From an uncultured Lachnospiraceae bacterium (GTDB lineage Bacteria; Bacillota; Clostridia; Lachnospirales; Lachnospiraceae): a stretch of DNA of 33,921 nt. This document shows positions 16,313 through 23,157 of this stretch, piece after piece. Location of the stretch: NCBI GenBank assembly GCA_948470905.1, contig CAOKQK010000037.1:1-33921 (forward strand), in the 5' to 3' direction. Within the stretch, counting starts at the first letter, position 1; every line of letters begins with the position of its first letter. The translations under genes and the position numbers were made by a program. The notes under the pieces are model-generated. The model did no database searches, had not been told where the DNA came from, and was given only the letters and a program-made list of their open reading frames with translations.

Positions 16313-16594
16313 ATGAAAGAGTGTTTCTATGCAAGCGCATGTATCAATGGTCTTCACGGCGGAGCGGCATATTTGACGGATAACGGATTTTATTTCCGCT
16401 GCCAGAAAATCACAATAGCGGAGGAATACAGGAGTCTGCGGATACCTTATAAGAACATCAGGCTGGTTTCCGAGGGGAAAAGGGTGCTCTTTATCCCCAC
16501 AACCGTGATCGAAACATGCGACGGAAAGAAGTACCGCTTCCTGATCTTTAACAGGAAAAAGTTTATGGGCAGCATAAAAAGCTGCAGCAGTTGA
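16313..16594 (+). CDS. Small hypothetical protein, PH/GRAM-like fold suspected
   Basis: A 93-residue soluble protein without membrane segments. The pattern AAYLTDNGFYFRCQ...YRSLRIPYKNIRLVSEG...FIPTTVIETCDGKKYRF has the strand order of small bacterial PH or GRAM-like domains (a strand with an aromatic Phe-Tyr-Phe, then an I-x-Y-x-x-I turn, then a hydrophobic hairpin); this is an inference from pattern only. The start follows AAGGTGG, 19 bp after the membrane protein gene. It ends in a Lys/Ser-rich tail with Cys91. A sRNA-type promoter overlaps its stop codon. Confidence 0.7.
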   Translation: MKECFYASACINGLHGGAAYLTDNGFYFRCQKITIAEEYRSLRIPYKNIRLVSEGKRVLFIPTTVIETCDGKKYRFLIFNRKKFMGSIKSCSS

Positions 16595-16620
16595 AACGCT
16601 TGTCTCTGGCAAAGTATAGT
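16591..16620 (+). promoter_or_regulatory. Putative promoter of structured RNA copy 1
   Basis: TTGAAA (16591-16596), 18 bp, TATAGT (16615-16620). The -35 overlaps the stop codon of the small PH-like gene. Start of transcription would be near 16627, about 25 bases before the structured RNA. Confidence 0.45.
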
Positions 16621-16626
16621 AGTGTA

Positions 16627-16755
16627 AAATGCAGGCAGTTCCTACAGTTTATTCCCGCGGGCAATGAGTCATAAGTCCGAGAAGTTTACTTCTCTGGGAC
16701 CTTGACGAATGCCGCGAAGGTCAAAAACCCCATCAGCTTGCTGCGGGGTTTTTGA
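16627..16755 (+). ncRNA. Structured RNA element, copy 1 (upstream of pfkA)
   Basis: An unidentified RNA shared with 18228-18310. Outer stem: CGCGGGCA (16656-16663) with TGCCGCG (16710-16716). Second stem: AAGTCC (16673-16678) with GGGACCTT (16696-16703). Apical hairpin: GAGAAG, loop TTTA, CTTCTC (16679-16694). Unpaired ATGAGT and GACGAA are identical in both copies. Copy 1 ends in a perfect terminator hairpin, so with the promoter at 16591 it looks like a free-standing RNA of about 130 nt. It does not match the SRP RNA, 6S, T-box or common riboswitch consensus sequences known to me. Confidence 0.55.
16721..16755 (+). terminator. Intrinsic terminator closing structured RNA copy 1
   Basis: TCAAAAACCCC (16721-16731) pairs perfectly with GGGGTTTTTGA (16745-16755), with an inner CAGC/GCTG. 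The T-run is part of the 3' arm. No such hairpin follows copy 2. Confidence 0.75.
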
Positions 16756-16783
16756 TAATGTAGGGACTGCTTTATGCAATGAA

Positions 16784-17037
16784 AAATGTTTGAAAACATT
16801 TGAATTTACTGCATTTGCGCCCATTCCTTGATATAATGGAAGTGCAGAAAAAATGCTTGTTTTATGAATAAACCTGCGCGCCTCAGAACACAAGCTATCC
16901 CCAGGATGTCAATCCCCTGAACGAAGTCCGTGAGAACCTTAAAGGAATGATTGACGAACTTTGATACGAATACGGTTGCGAAAGAATGAATAAACTCCCA
17001 TGCAATAGTTGCAAAATGATCTTGAAAAGGGTAAAAT
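16784..17037 (+). promoter_or_regulatory. pfkA upstream region: dyad and two putative promoters
   Basis: A dyad AAATGTTT-GA-AAACATTT (16784-16801) lies upstream of an extended-10 element TGATATAAT (16829-16837). A second, better promoter is TTGCAA (17009-17014), 17 bp, TAAAAT (17032-17037), about 100 bp before pfkA. Between them, 16882-16965 can be read as an open tail ending NPLNEVRENLKGMIDEL and a stop; it has no usable start and looks like a gene remnant. Confidence 0.45.
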
Positions 17038-17141
17038 TTATTGTAACCATATTAAAGGAGATGGTCGGTTATGCTGCTGCCTGTATTTGGCGCAGGCAGA
17101 TTCGGCAGGCTATCATGGCAGAATGACAGGAGGACGTGAAC

Positions 17142-18215
17142 ATGAAAAGAATCGGTATGTTGACCAGCGGAGGGGATTGCCAGGCATTGAATGCGGCGAT
17201 GAGAGGTGTTGTCAAGACTTTGGATCACAGTAAGGAGAAAGTTGAGATCTATGGTTTCCTTGACGGATACAAAGGATTGATCTACAGCAAGTTTCAGATG
17301 CTGACAGGGCGGGATTTTTCAGGTATATTGACAAAGGGCGGCACTATTTTGGGAACCTCCCGAACCCCTTTCAAGACGATCCAAGATCCTGATGAGAATG
17401 GATTGAATAAGGTAGACGCAATGAAGCAGAATTATTATAAGCTTCAGCTGGACTGCCTGGTCATCCTGGGAGGCAACGGTACGCACAAGACCGCTAACCT
17501 GCTCCGGCAGCAGGGGCTGAACATTGTTACCCTGCCCAAGACCATTGACAATGATCTGTGGGGGACAGATATGACTTTCGGTTTCCAGAGCGCGGTGAAC
17601 ATTGCCACAGATGCCATCGACTGTATCCACACTACCGCATCTTCACACGGAAGGGTGTTTATTGTGGAGGTAATGGGGCATAAGGTGGGCTGGCTGACCT
17701 TGAACGCCGGCATGGCAGGCGGCGCTGATATCATCCTGCTGCCGGAGATTCCCTACGATATTGACAAGGTGGTGGACAAGATAGAGGAGAGGGACAAGCG
17801 CGGCAGCCGCTTTACGATCATTGCGGTGGCGGAAGGCGCGATCTCCAAGGAGGACGCGGCGCTCTCCAAGAAGGAGTACAAGAAGAAGCTGGAGAAGCGG
17901 GCATTGTCTTCCGTTTCTTACGAGCTTGCGGCGGAGATTCAAAAAAAGACCGGCCGGGAAGTCCGTGTCACAGTTCCCGGGCATATGCAGCGCGGCGGCA
18001 GTCCCTGCCCCTATGACCGTGTGTTTGCCAGCCGTCTGGGAGCGGAGGCAGGCAGGCTGATCCTGGACAATCAATACGGCTTTATGGTGGGCTATAAGAA
18101 CCGTGAGATTGTCAAGGTGCCCCTGGAGGATGTGGCTGGCAAGCTCAAGATGGTGGAGCCGGATTCTACGATCGTGCAGGAGGCGAAGCTGCTGGGCATT
18201 TCCTTTGGGGACTGA
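17142..18215 (+). CDS. pfkA: 6-phosphofructokinase (group III-like)
   Basis: A 357-residue glycolytic kinase converting fructose-6-phosphate to fructose-1,6-bisphosphate. Seen: MLTSGGDCQALNAAMRG at the N-terminus, GGTILGTSR, GGNGTHKTA (Asn112-Gly113), PKTIDND with catalytic Asp136, VEVMGHKVGWL and GHMQRGGSP. The Gly at position 113 is the residue associated with ATP rather than pyrophosphate use, while PKTIDND with Lys is common in pyrophosphate- and group III enzymes. Two positions are unusual: Asn112 replaces the Asp of GGDG, and MGH replaces MGR. The start at 17142 has AGGAGG eight bases upstream; a GTG two codons earlier is less likely. The donor therefore needs testing. It is followed seven bases later by structured RNA copy 2. 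Confidence 0.88.
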   Translation: MKRIGMLTSGGDCQALNAAMRGVVKTLDHSKEKVEIYGFLDGYKGLIYSKFQMLTGRDFSGILTKGGTILGTSRTPFKTIQDPDENGLNKVDAMKQNYYKLQLDCLVILGGNGTHKTANLLRQQGLNIVTLPKTIDNDLWGTDMTFGFQSAVNIATDAIDCIHTTASSHGRVFIVEVMGHKVGWLTLNAGMAGGADIILLPEIPYDIDKVVDKIEERDKRGSRFTIIAVAEGAISKEDAALSKKEYKKKLEKRALSSVSYELAAEIQKKTGREVRVTVPGHMQRGGSPCPYDRVFASRLGAEAGRLILDNQYGFMVGYKNREIVKVPLEDVAGKLKMVEPDSTIVQEAKLLGISFGD

Positions 18216-18227
18216 TGCCGATATTTA

Positions 18228-18310
18228 TTCCCGTGGGCAATGAGTTACAAGTCCCAGGAAGTAAACTTCCTGAAAGCTTGCGTTTCCGGGACTTTGACGA
18301 ATGCCGCGAG
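18228..18310 (+). ncRNA. Structured RNA element, copy 2 (dnaX leader)
   Basis: Same fold as 16651-16718. Outer stem CGTGGGCA (18232-18239) with TGCCGCG (18302-18308); second stem AAGTCCC (18249-18255) with GGGACTT (18288-18294), perfect; hairpin AGGAAG-TAAA-CTTCCT (18256-18271). It has an extra small hairpin (GAAA 18272-18275 with TTTC 18283-18286) absent from copy 1. Base changes between copies keep the pairing: GAGAAG/CTTCTC versus AGGAAG/CTTCCT. It lies 58 bp before the dnaX start, so here it would be a 5' leader. A weak hairpin AGTC-TTT-GACT follows at about 18325-18335. Confidence 0.55.
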
Positions 18311-18367
18311 GGTGAAAAATCAAAAGTCTTTGACTGCCTGCGGGGATAAATCCAGAAAGGGGATCAT

Positions 18368-19954
18368 ATGTCATACACAGCATTATACCGGAAATTCCGT
18401 CCGGACACCTTTGCATCTGTAAAAGGACAGGATCATATAGTTACTACTTTGAAGAATCAGTTAAAGGCGAACCGGATCGGCCATGCTTATCTCTTTACTG
18501 GGACCCGCGGAACAGGCAAGACGACCATTGCAAAGATATTTGCCCGCACGGTAAACTGTGAAAATCCTACGGAGGACGGACCCTGCGGGCAGTGCCGCAG
18601 CTGCCGCGCCATTGCGGCAGGAGCGAGCATGAACGTCATTGAGATAGATGCCGCCTCCAACAACGGTGTGGACAATATCCGCGAGATCGTGGAGGAGGTT
18701 TCCTATTCTCCGGCGGAGGGAAAATACAAGGTTTATATCATAGATGAGGTGCATATGCTTTCCATAGGAGCCTTTAACGCGCTGCTTAAGACTCTGGAGG
18801 AGCCGCCGTCCTATGTGATCTTTATCCTTGCAACCACGGAGGTGCATAAGCTTCCGGTCACGATCCTGTCCCGGTGTCAGCGGTATGATTTCAGGAGGAT
18901 TTCCATTGATACCATTGCCGGAAGGCTGCAGGAGCTGGTCATGGCGGAGAATGTTCAGGTGGAGGACAGGGCACTGCGCTATATTGCGAAGACAGCGGAC
19001 GGTTCTATGCGTGATGCCCTGAGTCTTCTGGATCAGTGTATTGCATTTCATCTGGGAAAGGAACTCACCTACGAGAAGGTTCTGGACGTACTTGGAGCTG
19101 TGGACACGGAGGTGTTCAGCCGTCTGCTGCGCTGTATCCTGGAGCAGGAGGTGCTGGGCTGTATTAAGCTTTTGGAAGAAATTGTCATGCAGGGAAGGGA
19201 GCTTACTCAGTTTGTGACGGATTTCGCCTGGTATCTGCGCAATCTGATGCTGGTACAGGCGTCGGATGACCTGGAGGATGTCATCGACATGTCCGCAGAT
19301 AATTTAAAGAGGCTGAAAGAGGAGTCAGAACAGGTGGACATGGAGCAAAATGTCCGTTATATCAGGATTTTTTCGGAGCTGTCCAACCAGATACGCTATG
19401 CGGCACAGAAAAGAATCCTGGTGGAAATAGCGCTGATCAAGCTTTGCAAACCGCAGATGGAAGTGAGCCAGGATGCGGTGCTCGACCGCATCCGTCAGAT
19501 GGAGGATAAGCTGGACAATGTAAAAGTGGTCCCGGCATCAGAGATGACAGGGCTGCCCGCAGCGGGAGCAGGGACATTTCAGGAGGAACCGCCAAAGGTA
19601 CAGATGCCCAAGGCAATCCCTGAGGACGTGAGGTACATTGTGTCAAAATGGCCATCCATCGTGGGCAGTGCGGAGAATCCCATGCGTACTTATATCAAAG
19701 ACGCGAAATTAAGCCTTGGAGATGACAGCAGGCTGATGGTGGTGCTGGAGGACGGCATTGCTTCGGATTATTTTATCCAGGATCCTGATCACAAGACACA
19801 GTTGGAGAGGCTTTTATCGGACTTTGCATGCAAGGAGATCGAGGTCAGTATCCAGGTCATGAAAGAGAACCAGGATTTTGCACAGAGCTTTGTGGATCTG
19901 TCGAAGCTGGTGCAGATGGATATAGAGATAGAGGAAGAAGACGAAACGGAATAA
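18368..19954 (+). CDS. dnaX: DNA polymerase III subunit gamma/tau
   Basis: A 528-residue clamp-loader ATPase. Walker A is GTRGTGKT (45-52), the zinc site is Cys64, Cys73, Cys76 and Cys79, Walker B is IIDEVH (Asp126-Glu127), and the sensor/arginine-finger motif ILSRCQRYDF follows near 165-175. The AAA+ lid and the collar domain are present (to about 370); a variable linker with Pro and a C-terminal domain of about 120 residues follow. This is the long tau-type product; no obvious poly-A slippage site for a shorter gamma form stands out. The start follows AAAGGGGATCAT. It heads the conserved dnaX-ybaB-recR cluster. The usual SRP RNA gene upstream of dnaX in Bacillus is not present; the structured RNA occupies that spot. 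Confidence 0.97.
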   Translation: MSYTALYRKFRPDTFASVKGQDHIVTTLKNQLKANRIGHAYLFTGTRGTGKTTIAKIFARTVNCENPTEDGPCGQCRSCRAIAAGASMNVIEIDAASNNGVDNIREIVEEVSYSPAEGKYKVYIIDEVHMLSIGAFNALLKTLEEPPSYVIFILATTEVHKLPVTILSRCQRYDFRRISIDTIAGRLQELVMAENVQVEDRALRYIAKTADGSMRDALSLLDQCIAFHLGKELTYEKVLDVLGAVDTEVFSRLLRCILEQEVLGCIKLLEEIVMQGRELTQFVTDFAWYLRNLMLVQASDDLEDVIDMSADNLKRLKEESEQVDMEQNVRYIRIFSELSNQIRYAAQKRILVEIALIKLCKPQMEVSQDAVLDRIRQMEDKLDNVKVVPASEMTGLPAAGAGTFQEEPPKVQMPKAIPEDVRYIVSKWPSIVGSAENPMRTYIKDAKLSLGDDSRLMVVLEDGIASDYFIQDPDHKTQLERLLSDFACKEIEVSIQVMKENQDFAQSFVDLSKLVQMDIEIEEEDETE

Positions 19955-19975
19955 TTTTTGGAGCAGAGGCGGAAA

Positions 19976-19995
19976 AGTTCCCACAAGTGGGAACT
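19976..19995 (+). promoter_or_regulatory. Intercistronic hairpin between dnaX and ybaB
   Basis: AGTTCCCAC (19976-19984) and GTGGGAACT (19987-19995) form a perfect stem just ahead of the AGGAGG of ybaB. There is no T-run; likely an mRNA stability or translation element. Confidence 0.5.
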
Positions 19996-20014
19996 GAGAT
20001 AGGAGGAAAATAAA

Positions 20015-20359
20015 ATGGCAAAACGTGGAGGCTTTCCCGGGGGTGCAATGCCCGGAAATATGGCTAATTTGATGAAGCAGGCGCAGAGGATGCAGCGCCA
20101 GATGGAGGAAGGGCAGAAGGAGCTGGAAGCGAAAGAGTTCACAGCGGCGGCGGGCGGCGGCGCTGTGGAGGTGACGGTAAGCGGCAAAAAAGAAATTTTG
20201 AAGATAAAGCTGTCTGAGGAGGTGGTAGATCCGGAGGATATCGAAATGCTGCAGGATCTGATCATGGCGGCGGCAAATGAGGCGATGCGTCAGGCAGACG
20301 AGGCAAACTCCCAGCTTATGGGCAAGATGACGGGCGGTTTGGGAGGCTTGCCGTTCTGA
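20015..20359 (+). CDS. ybaB: YbaB/EbfC nucleoid-associated protein
   Basis: A 114-residue DNA-binding protein of the YbaB/EbfC family, a homodimer with a tweezer-like fold that coats DNA. The N-terminus has a Gly/Met-rich stretch (GGFPGGAMPGNMANLMKQAQ), then a helix of Gln/Met/Glu (MQRQMEEGQKELEAKEF), then strands AVEVTVSGKKEILKIKLSEE, as in the family. Length is usual. The start follows AGGAGG. Its stop overlaps the recR start (TGATG), a layout conserved in many bacteria and a sign of functional linkage to recombination repair. Confidence 0.95.
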   Translation: MAKRGGFPGGAMPGNMANLMKQAQRMQRQMEEGQKELEAKEFTAAAGGGAVEVTVSGKKEILKIKLSEEVVDPEDIEMLQDLIMAAANEAMRQADEANSQLMGKMTGGLGGLPF

Positions 20360-20955
20360 TGGAGCTGTACAGCGGATATATTAACAAATTGATAGAGGAG
20401 CTGGCGGCGCTTCCGGGAATCGGGAGCAAATCCGCCCAGCGCCTTGCTTTTCATCTGATCAATATGCCCCAGGACAAGGTGAACAGGCTGGCGGCTGCGA
20501 TCGTGGATGCAAAGGCGAATGTGCGTTATTGTAAGGAGTGCTATACGTTGACGGACAGGGAGGTGTGCCCTGTCTGCGCCAATCAGAAGCGCAACCACGG
20601 GCTGATCATGGTGGTGGAGAATACCAGGGATCTGGCGGCATATGAGAAGACAGGCAGGTATGAGGGCGTGTACCATGTGCTGCATGGAGCTATTTCGCCC
20701 ATGCTGGGAATCGGTCCCGGGGATATCAAGCTGAAAGAACTTATGGCAAGGCTCCACGATGACGTGGAGGAGGTCATTATCGCCACCAACTCCAGCCTGG
20801 AGGGAGAGACTACGGCAATGTATATCAGCAAGATGATCAAGCCTGTAGGTATCAAGGTGACACGGATCGCCAGCGGCGTGCCGGTGGGGGGCGATCTGGA
20901 ATATATTGATGAGGTGACGCTTCTGCGCGCGCTGGAAGGCCGGGTGGAGCTGTGA
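20359..20955 (+). CDS. recR: Recombination protein RecR
   Basis: A 198-residue recombination-mediator protein that forms a ring clamp with RecO/RecF to load RecA at gaps. Helix-hairpin-helix: LAALPGIGSKSAQRLAFHL (about 14-32). Zinc finger: Cys55-x2-Cys58 and Cys67-x2-Cys70 (CKECYTLTDREVCPVC). Toprim domain starts with MVVENTRDLAAYEKT (about 80) and includes EEVIIATNSSLEGETTAMYI. Length is standard. It is translationally coupled to ybaB. Confidence 0.97.
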   Translation: MELYSGYINKLIEELAALPGIGSKSAQRLAFHLINMPQDKVNRLAAAIVDAKANVRYCKECYTLTDREVCPVCANQKRNHGLIMVVENTRDLAAYEKTGRYEGVYHVLHGAISPMLGIGPGDIKLKELMARLHDDVEEVIIATNSSLEGETTAMYISKMIKPVGIKVTRIASGVPVGGDLEYIDEVTLLRALEGRVEL

Positions 20956-21107
20956 TGTAGCGCGGTCGCACGCGGGGAGGGCTGTCGGAACAGCAGGGAA
21001 GTGTCGTCGCATGCGGAAAGCGGGCGGAGCTGTCAGGGACCTTGCTGCACACCGAAAGTTTTACATGGGATGGTAAAAGAGCGGCGCAGCCGTTTGGGCT
21101 GGCATTA
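20956..21107. other. Gene-free stretch after recR
   Basis: GC-rich spacer. A short hairpin GCTGT-CGGA-ACAGC is visible at about 20981-20994; there is no T-run. No ribosome site or promoter can be supported. Confidence 0.5.
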
Positions 21108-21263
21108 AGGAGCTGTCAAGAAATAACTTTTAATTTGACGTAGGATAAATCCGCATAGGCAAGGAGGAAGAAGGAGGCGTACCGGGGTACGCTGACTGAT
21201 GACGACGCAGTCCTATGTGGATTTAGACAAGTCAAATTGAAAGATTATTTCTTGACAGCTCCT
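21108..21263. mobile_element. 156-bp palindromic element, MITE-like
   Basis: Termini are perfect 19-bp inverted repeats: AGGAGCTGTCAAGAAATAA at 21108-21126 and its complement at 21245-21263. Inner blocks also pair: AATTTGAC (21132-21139) with GTCAAATT (21231-21238), and TAAATCCGCATAGG (21146-21159) with CCTATGTGGATTTA (21212-21225, one G-T). A central palindrome is GCGTACC-GG-GGTACGC (21177-21192). TA flanks the arms (21106-21107 and 21263-21264), so a TA target duplication is possible but weak. No transposase is encoded. It could also be transcribed as a long hairpin RNA. It reaches to 18 bp before the MutS-like start. Confidence 0.65.
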
Positions 21264-21281
21264 AAGATAGCGGAGGTCGAA

Positions 21282-23015
21282 ATGGGGGATGAGAACTGTT
21301 ATTTCAGCCTGTTGTGGGAAGATGAGGAAAGCTGCAGGGAATGGCGTGGGAGCCTGTATGTCAGGGATAAAGGGTATATTGACGACCTGAATTTGGGTCT
21401 TGTCTATGAGGAGGTCTGCCGGGCGGGCAGGTTCGGAGAGCAATACGATTTTTCGGAGGTCTTCCTGCATCCCTGTGCCAGGGTGTCCACGGTAGCGTTT
21501 CGCCAGAAAATTATGGGGCAGTTGTATCAGGATGAACTTTTATATGAGGCAGCATTGGAGTTTGTAGCCTGTGTGTCGGAGGTTCAGCAGAGGCTTGAGA
21601 GGTTTGACGGTGCGACAGCAAAGAAGGCGGTGGCAGCAGATAGGGTTGCTATGGCGGCGCGGGTTGCCGCGGCAAGAAAGGCTGCCCTGTCAGGGAATGT
21701 GGCTGTGGGAAAGGAAGCCATGGCTCCCATGGATGGAAAAAGAGACGAAACCAAGAAAATGATTGCCGCCCTGCAGATACGATATGATTTTCTTAAAAGT
21801 CTGGGAAACATCTGTAAAAAGGTGTCAGGATATGTAAAAAAAGGAACGCCGCTGTCTGAATGCGCGGAGAAGCTGGCAGATTTTGTCTCTGACAGCAGGG
21901 TGGTTTTGGAGATAGAAGAACTGTCAGAATTTTTGTCTGCACTGGATGGAGCTGCGCCTTGCAGTATTCTGCTCAACAAGGACCGGGGACAGAACTGCAG
22001 GAGTCTGGTCATTGACCCGGAGGGGACAAGGGAGTGCGGATATACCGAAAGGCTGCTAAAGAGCGCAGAACCTTTTCTGGGGAAGTATGATTTTAAAGTA
22101 AGGGTGTACCAGAACACGGATATCTCATATCTTGACAAAAAGCTCCAGGAGCATATCTGTCGTCAGCAGCCGCAGCTTGTCAGCGGGCTGGAGAGCTTAT
22201 ACGAAAAATATGGAAACTATGATATATTCCAATTTGATCGGATTGCGAAGGAGCTTGTATTCTATCTTGCCTGTATTCGATTTGTGCAGCGATATGAGGA
22301 GGCGGGCTTCTTTTTTACCATGCCGGTCTGTAACACATTGCAGGGTTCGGAGGTCAGGGATGCTTATGATATGACTCTGGGGATCAATCTGTACCGGAAT
22401 AACAGGGGCTGCAGAGTCGTGCCGAACAATTACAGCTTTGATGAGAAAAAGAATGTCTTTATCCTGACAGGCGCCAATCAGGGCGGGAAGACTACCTTTA
22501 TCAGAAGCGTCGGGCTGATCCAGTGCCTTGCGCAGGTGGGGATGTTCGTCCCCTGCAGAAGGGCATCCCTGAAGATGGCGGAACAGATACATACGCATTT
22601 CAGCAGGGAGGACGAAAGCGGCGCCTCTGTGGGCAGATTTGAGCAGGAGCTGCAGAGGATACATGAGATTCTGGCAAATCTGAAGGATGGAAGCATGATT
22701 CTGCTGAATGAGACTTTTACCAGCACCCAGAGGACTGTGGCAGTAGTTTTGTTAAGGAGGCTGCTGCAGGAAATGGACCGCAGGCATTGCTGCGGCGGGC
22801 TTGTGACACATTTTTATGAGGTGTGCGACGGACTGGAGGGAGACAGCTTTTACAGCCTTGTCACGGAGGTTGCGGGGGACGGGGAATCCAAGGAGCGCAC
22901 CTATAGGATCAGGGAAGGGGAGTCTTTTCGGTATTCTTTTGCAAAGGATATCGCGGTCAAGTGCGGTGTCACCTATGAGGGGCTGATGGAGCGGTGCGGG
23001 CAGGACAGGAACTGA
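21282..23015 (+). CDS. MutS-family ATPase 1 (domain V type)
   Basis: A 577-residue protein with the C-terminal MutS ATPase and a preceding lever/clamp-like helical region, but no N-terminal mismatch-recognition domain. Walker A: GANQGGKTTF (397-406, Lys403). A long helix follows with FVPCRR. Walker B is MILLNETF with Glu477, so the usual Asp before Glu is Asn. LVTHFYEV resembles the MutS His motif. Residues about 120-165 are a low-complexity Ala/Lys-rich insert. The start at 21282 follows GGAGG. A longer reading from TTG at 21237 would begin inside the palindromic element and is not favoured. It is followed by a paralogue of similar size. These MutS-like pairs are not MutS1 or MutS2 (no Smr domain); function in DNA metabolism is presumed, not shown. 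Confidence 0.85.
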   Translation: MGDENCYFSLLWEDEESCREWRGSLYVRDKGYIDDLNLGLVYEEVCRAGRFGEQYDFSEVFLHPCARVSTVAFRQKIMGQLYQDELLYEAALEFVACVSEVQQRLERFDGATAKKAVAADRVAMAARVAAARKAALSGNVAVGKEAMAPMDGKRDETKKMIAALQIRYDFLKSLGNICKKVSGYVKKGTPLSECAEKLADFVSDSRVVLEIEELSEFLSALDGAAPCSILLNKDRGQNCRSLVIDPEGTRECGYTERLLKSAEPFLGKYDFKVRVYQNTDISYLDKKLQEHICRQQPQLVSGLESLYEKYGNYDIFQFDRIAKELVFYLACIRFVQRYEEAGFFFTMPVCNTLQGSEVRDAYDMTLGINLYRNNRGCRVVPNNYSFDEKKNVFILTGANQGGKTTFIRSVGLIQCLAQVGMFVPCRRASLKMAEQIHTHFSREDESGASVGRFEQELQRIHEILANLKDGSMILLNETFTSTQRTVAVVLLRRLLQEMDRRHCCGGLVTHFYEVCDGLEGDSFYSLVTEVAGDGESKERTYRIREGESFRYSFAKDIAVKCGVTYEGLMERCGQDRN

Positions 23016-23157
23016 AAAACGGTTTCGGAAGGGAGGCGCCCCCGTAGGGGATTTAAGACGCCACATCGTCAGAAATACCTTCCAGCCCAGGGGGCGTAGA
23101 AGTGCAGGGAGCGGAACGGTTCCCATAAACGGGAATTATGAATAGGAGGCGGCAGGG

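Noticed and set aside
16651-16760. c-di-GMP, ZTP, T-box or purine riboswitch
   Set aside because: None of the signature sequences of these classes is present.
17009-17233. 74-codon plus-strand frame overlapping the start of pfkA
   Set aside because: No ribosome site and it runs out of frame into pfkA; the region holds the pfkA promoter.
18225-18367. SRP (4.5S) RNA gene upstream of dnaX, as in Bacillus
   Set aside because: The conserved SRP Alu/S-domain core (GGTCAGG...GGAAGCAGC) is absent; the fold and sequence match the element at 16651 instead.
21237-21281. TTG start of MutS-like protein 1
   Set aside because: It would begin inside the palindromic element without a ribosome site; ATG at 21282 has GGAGG.
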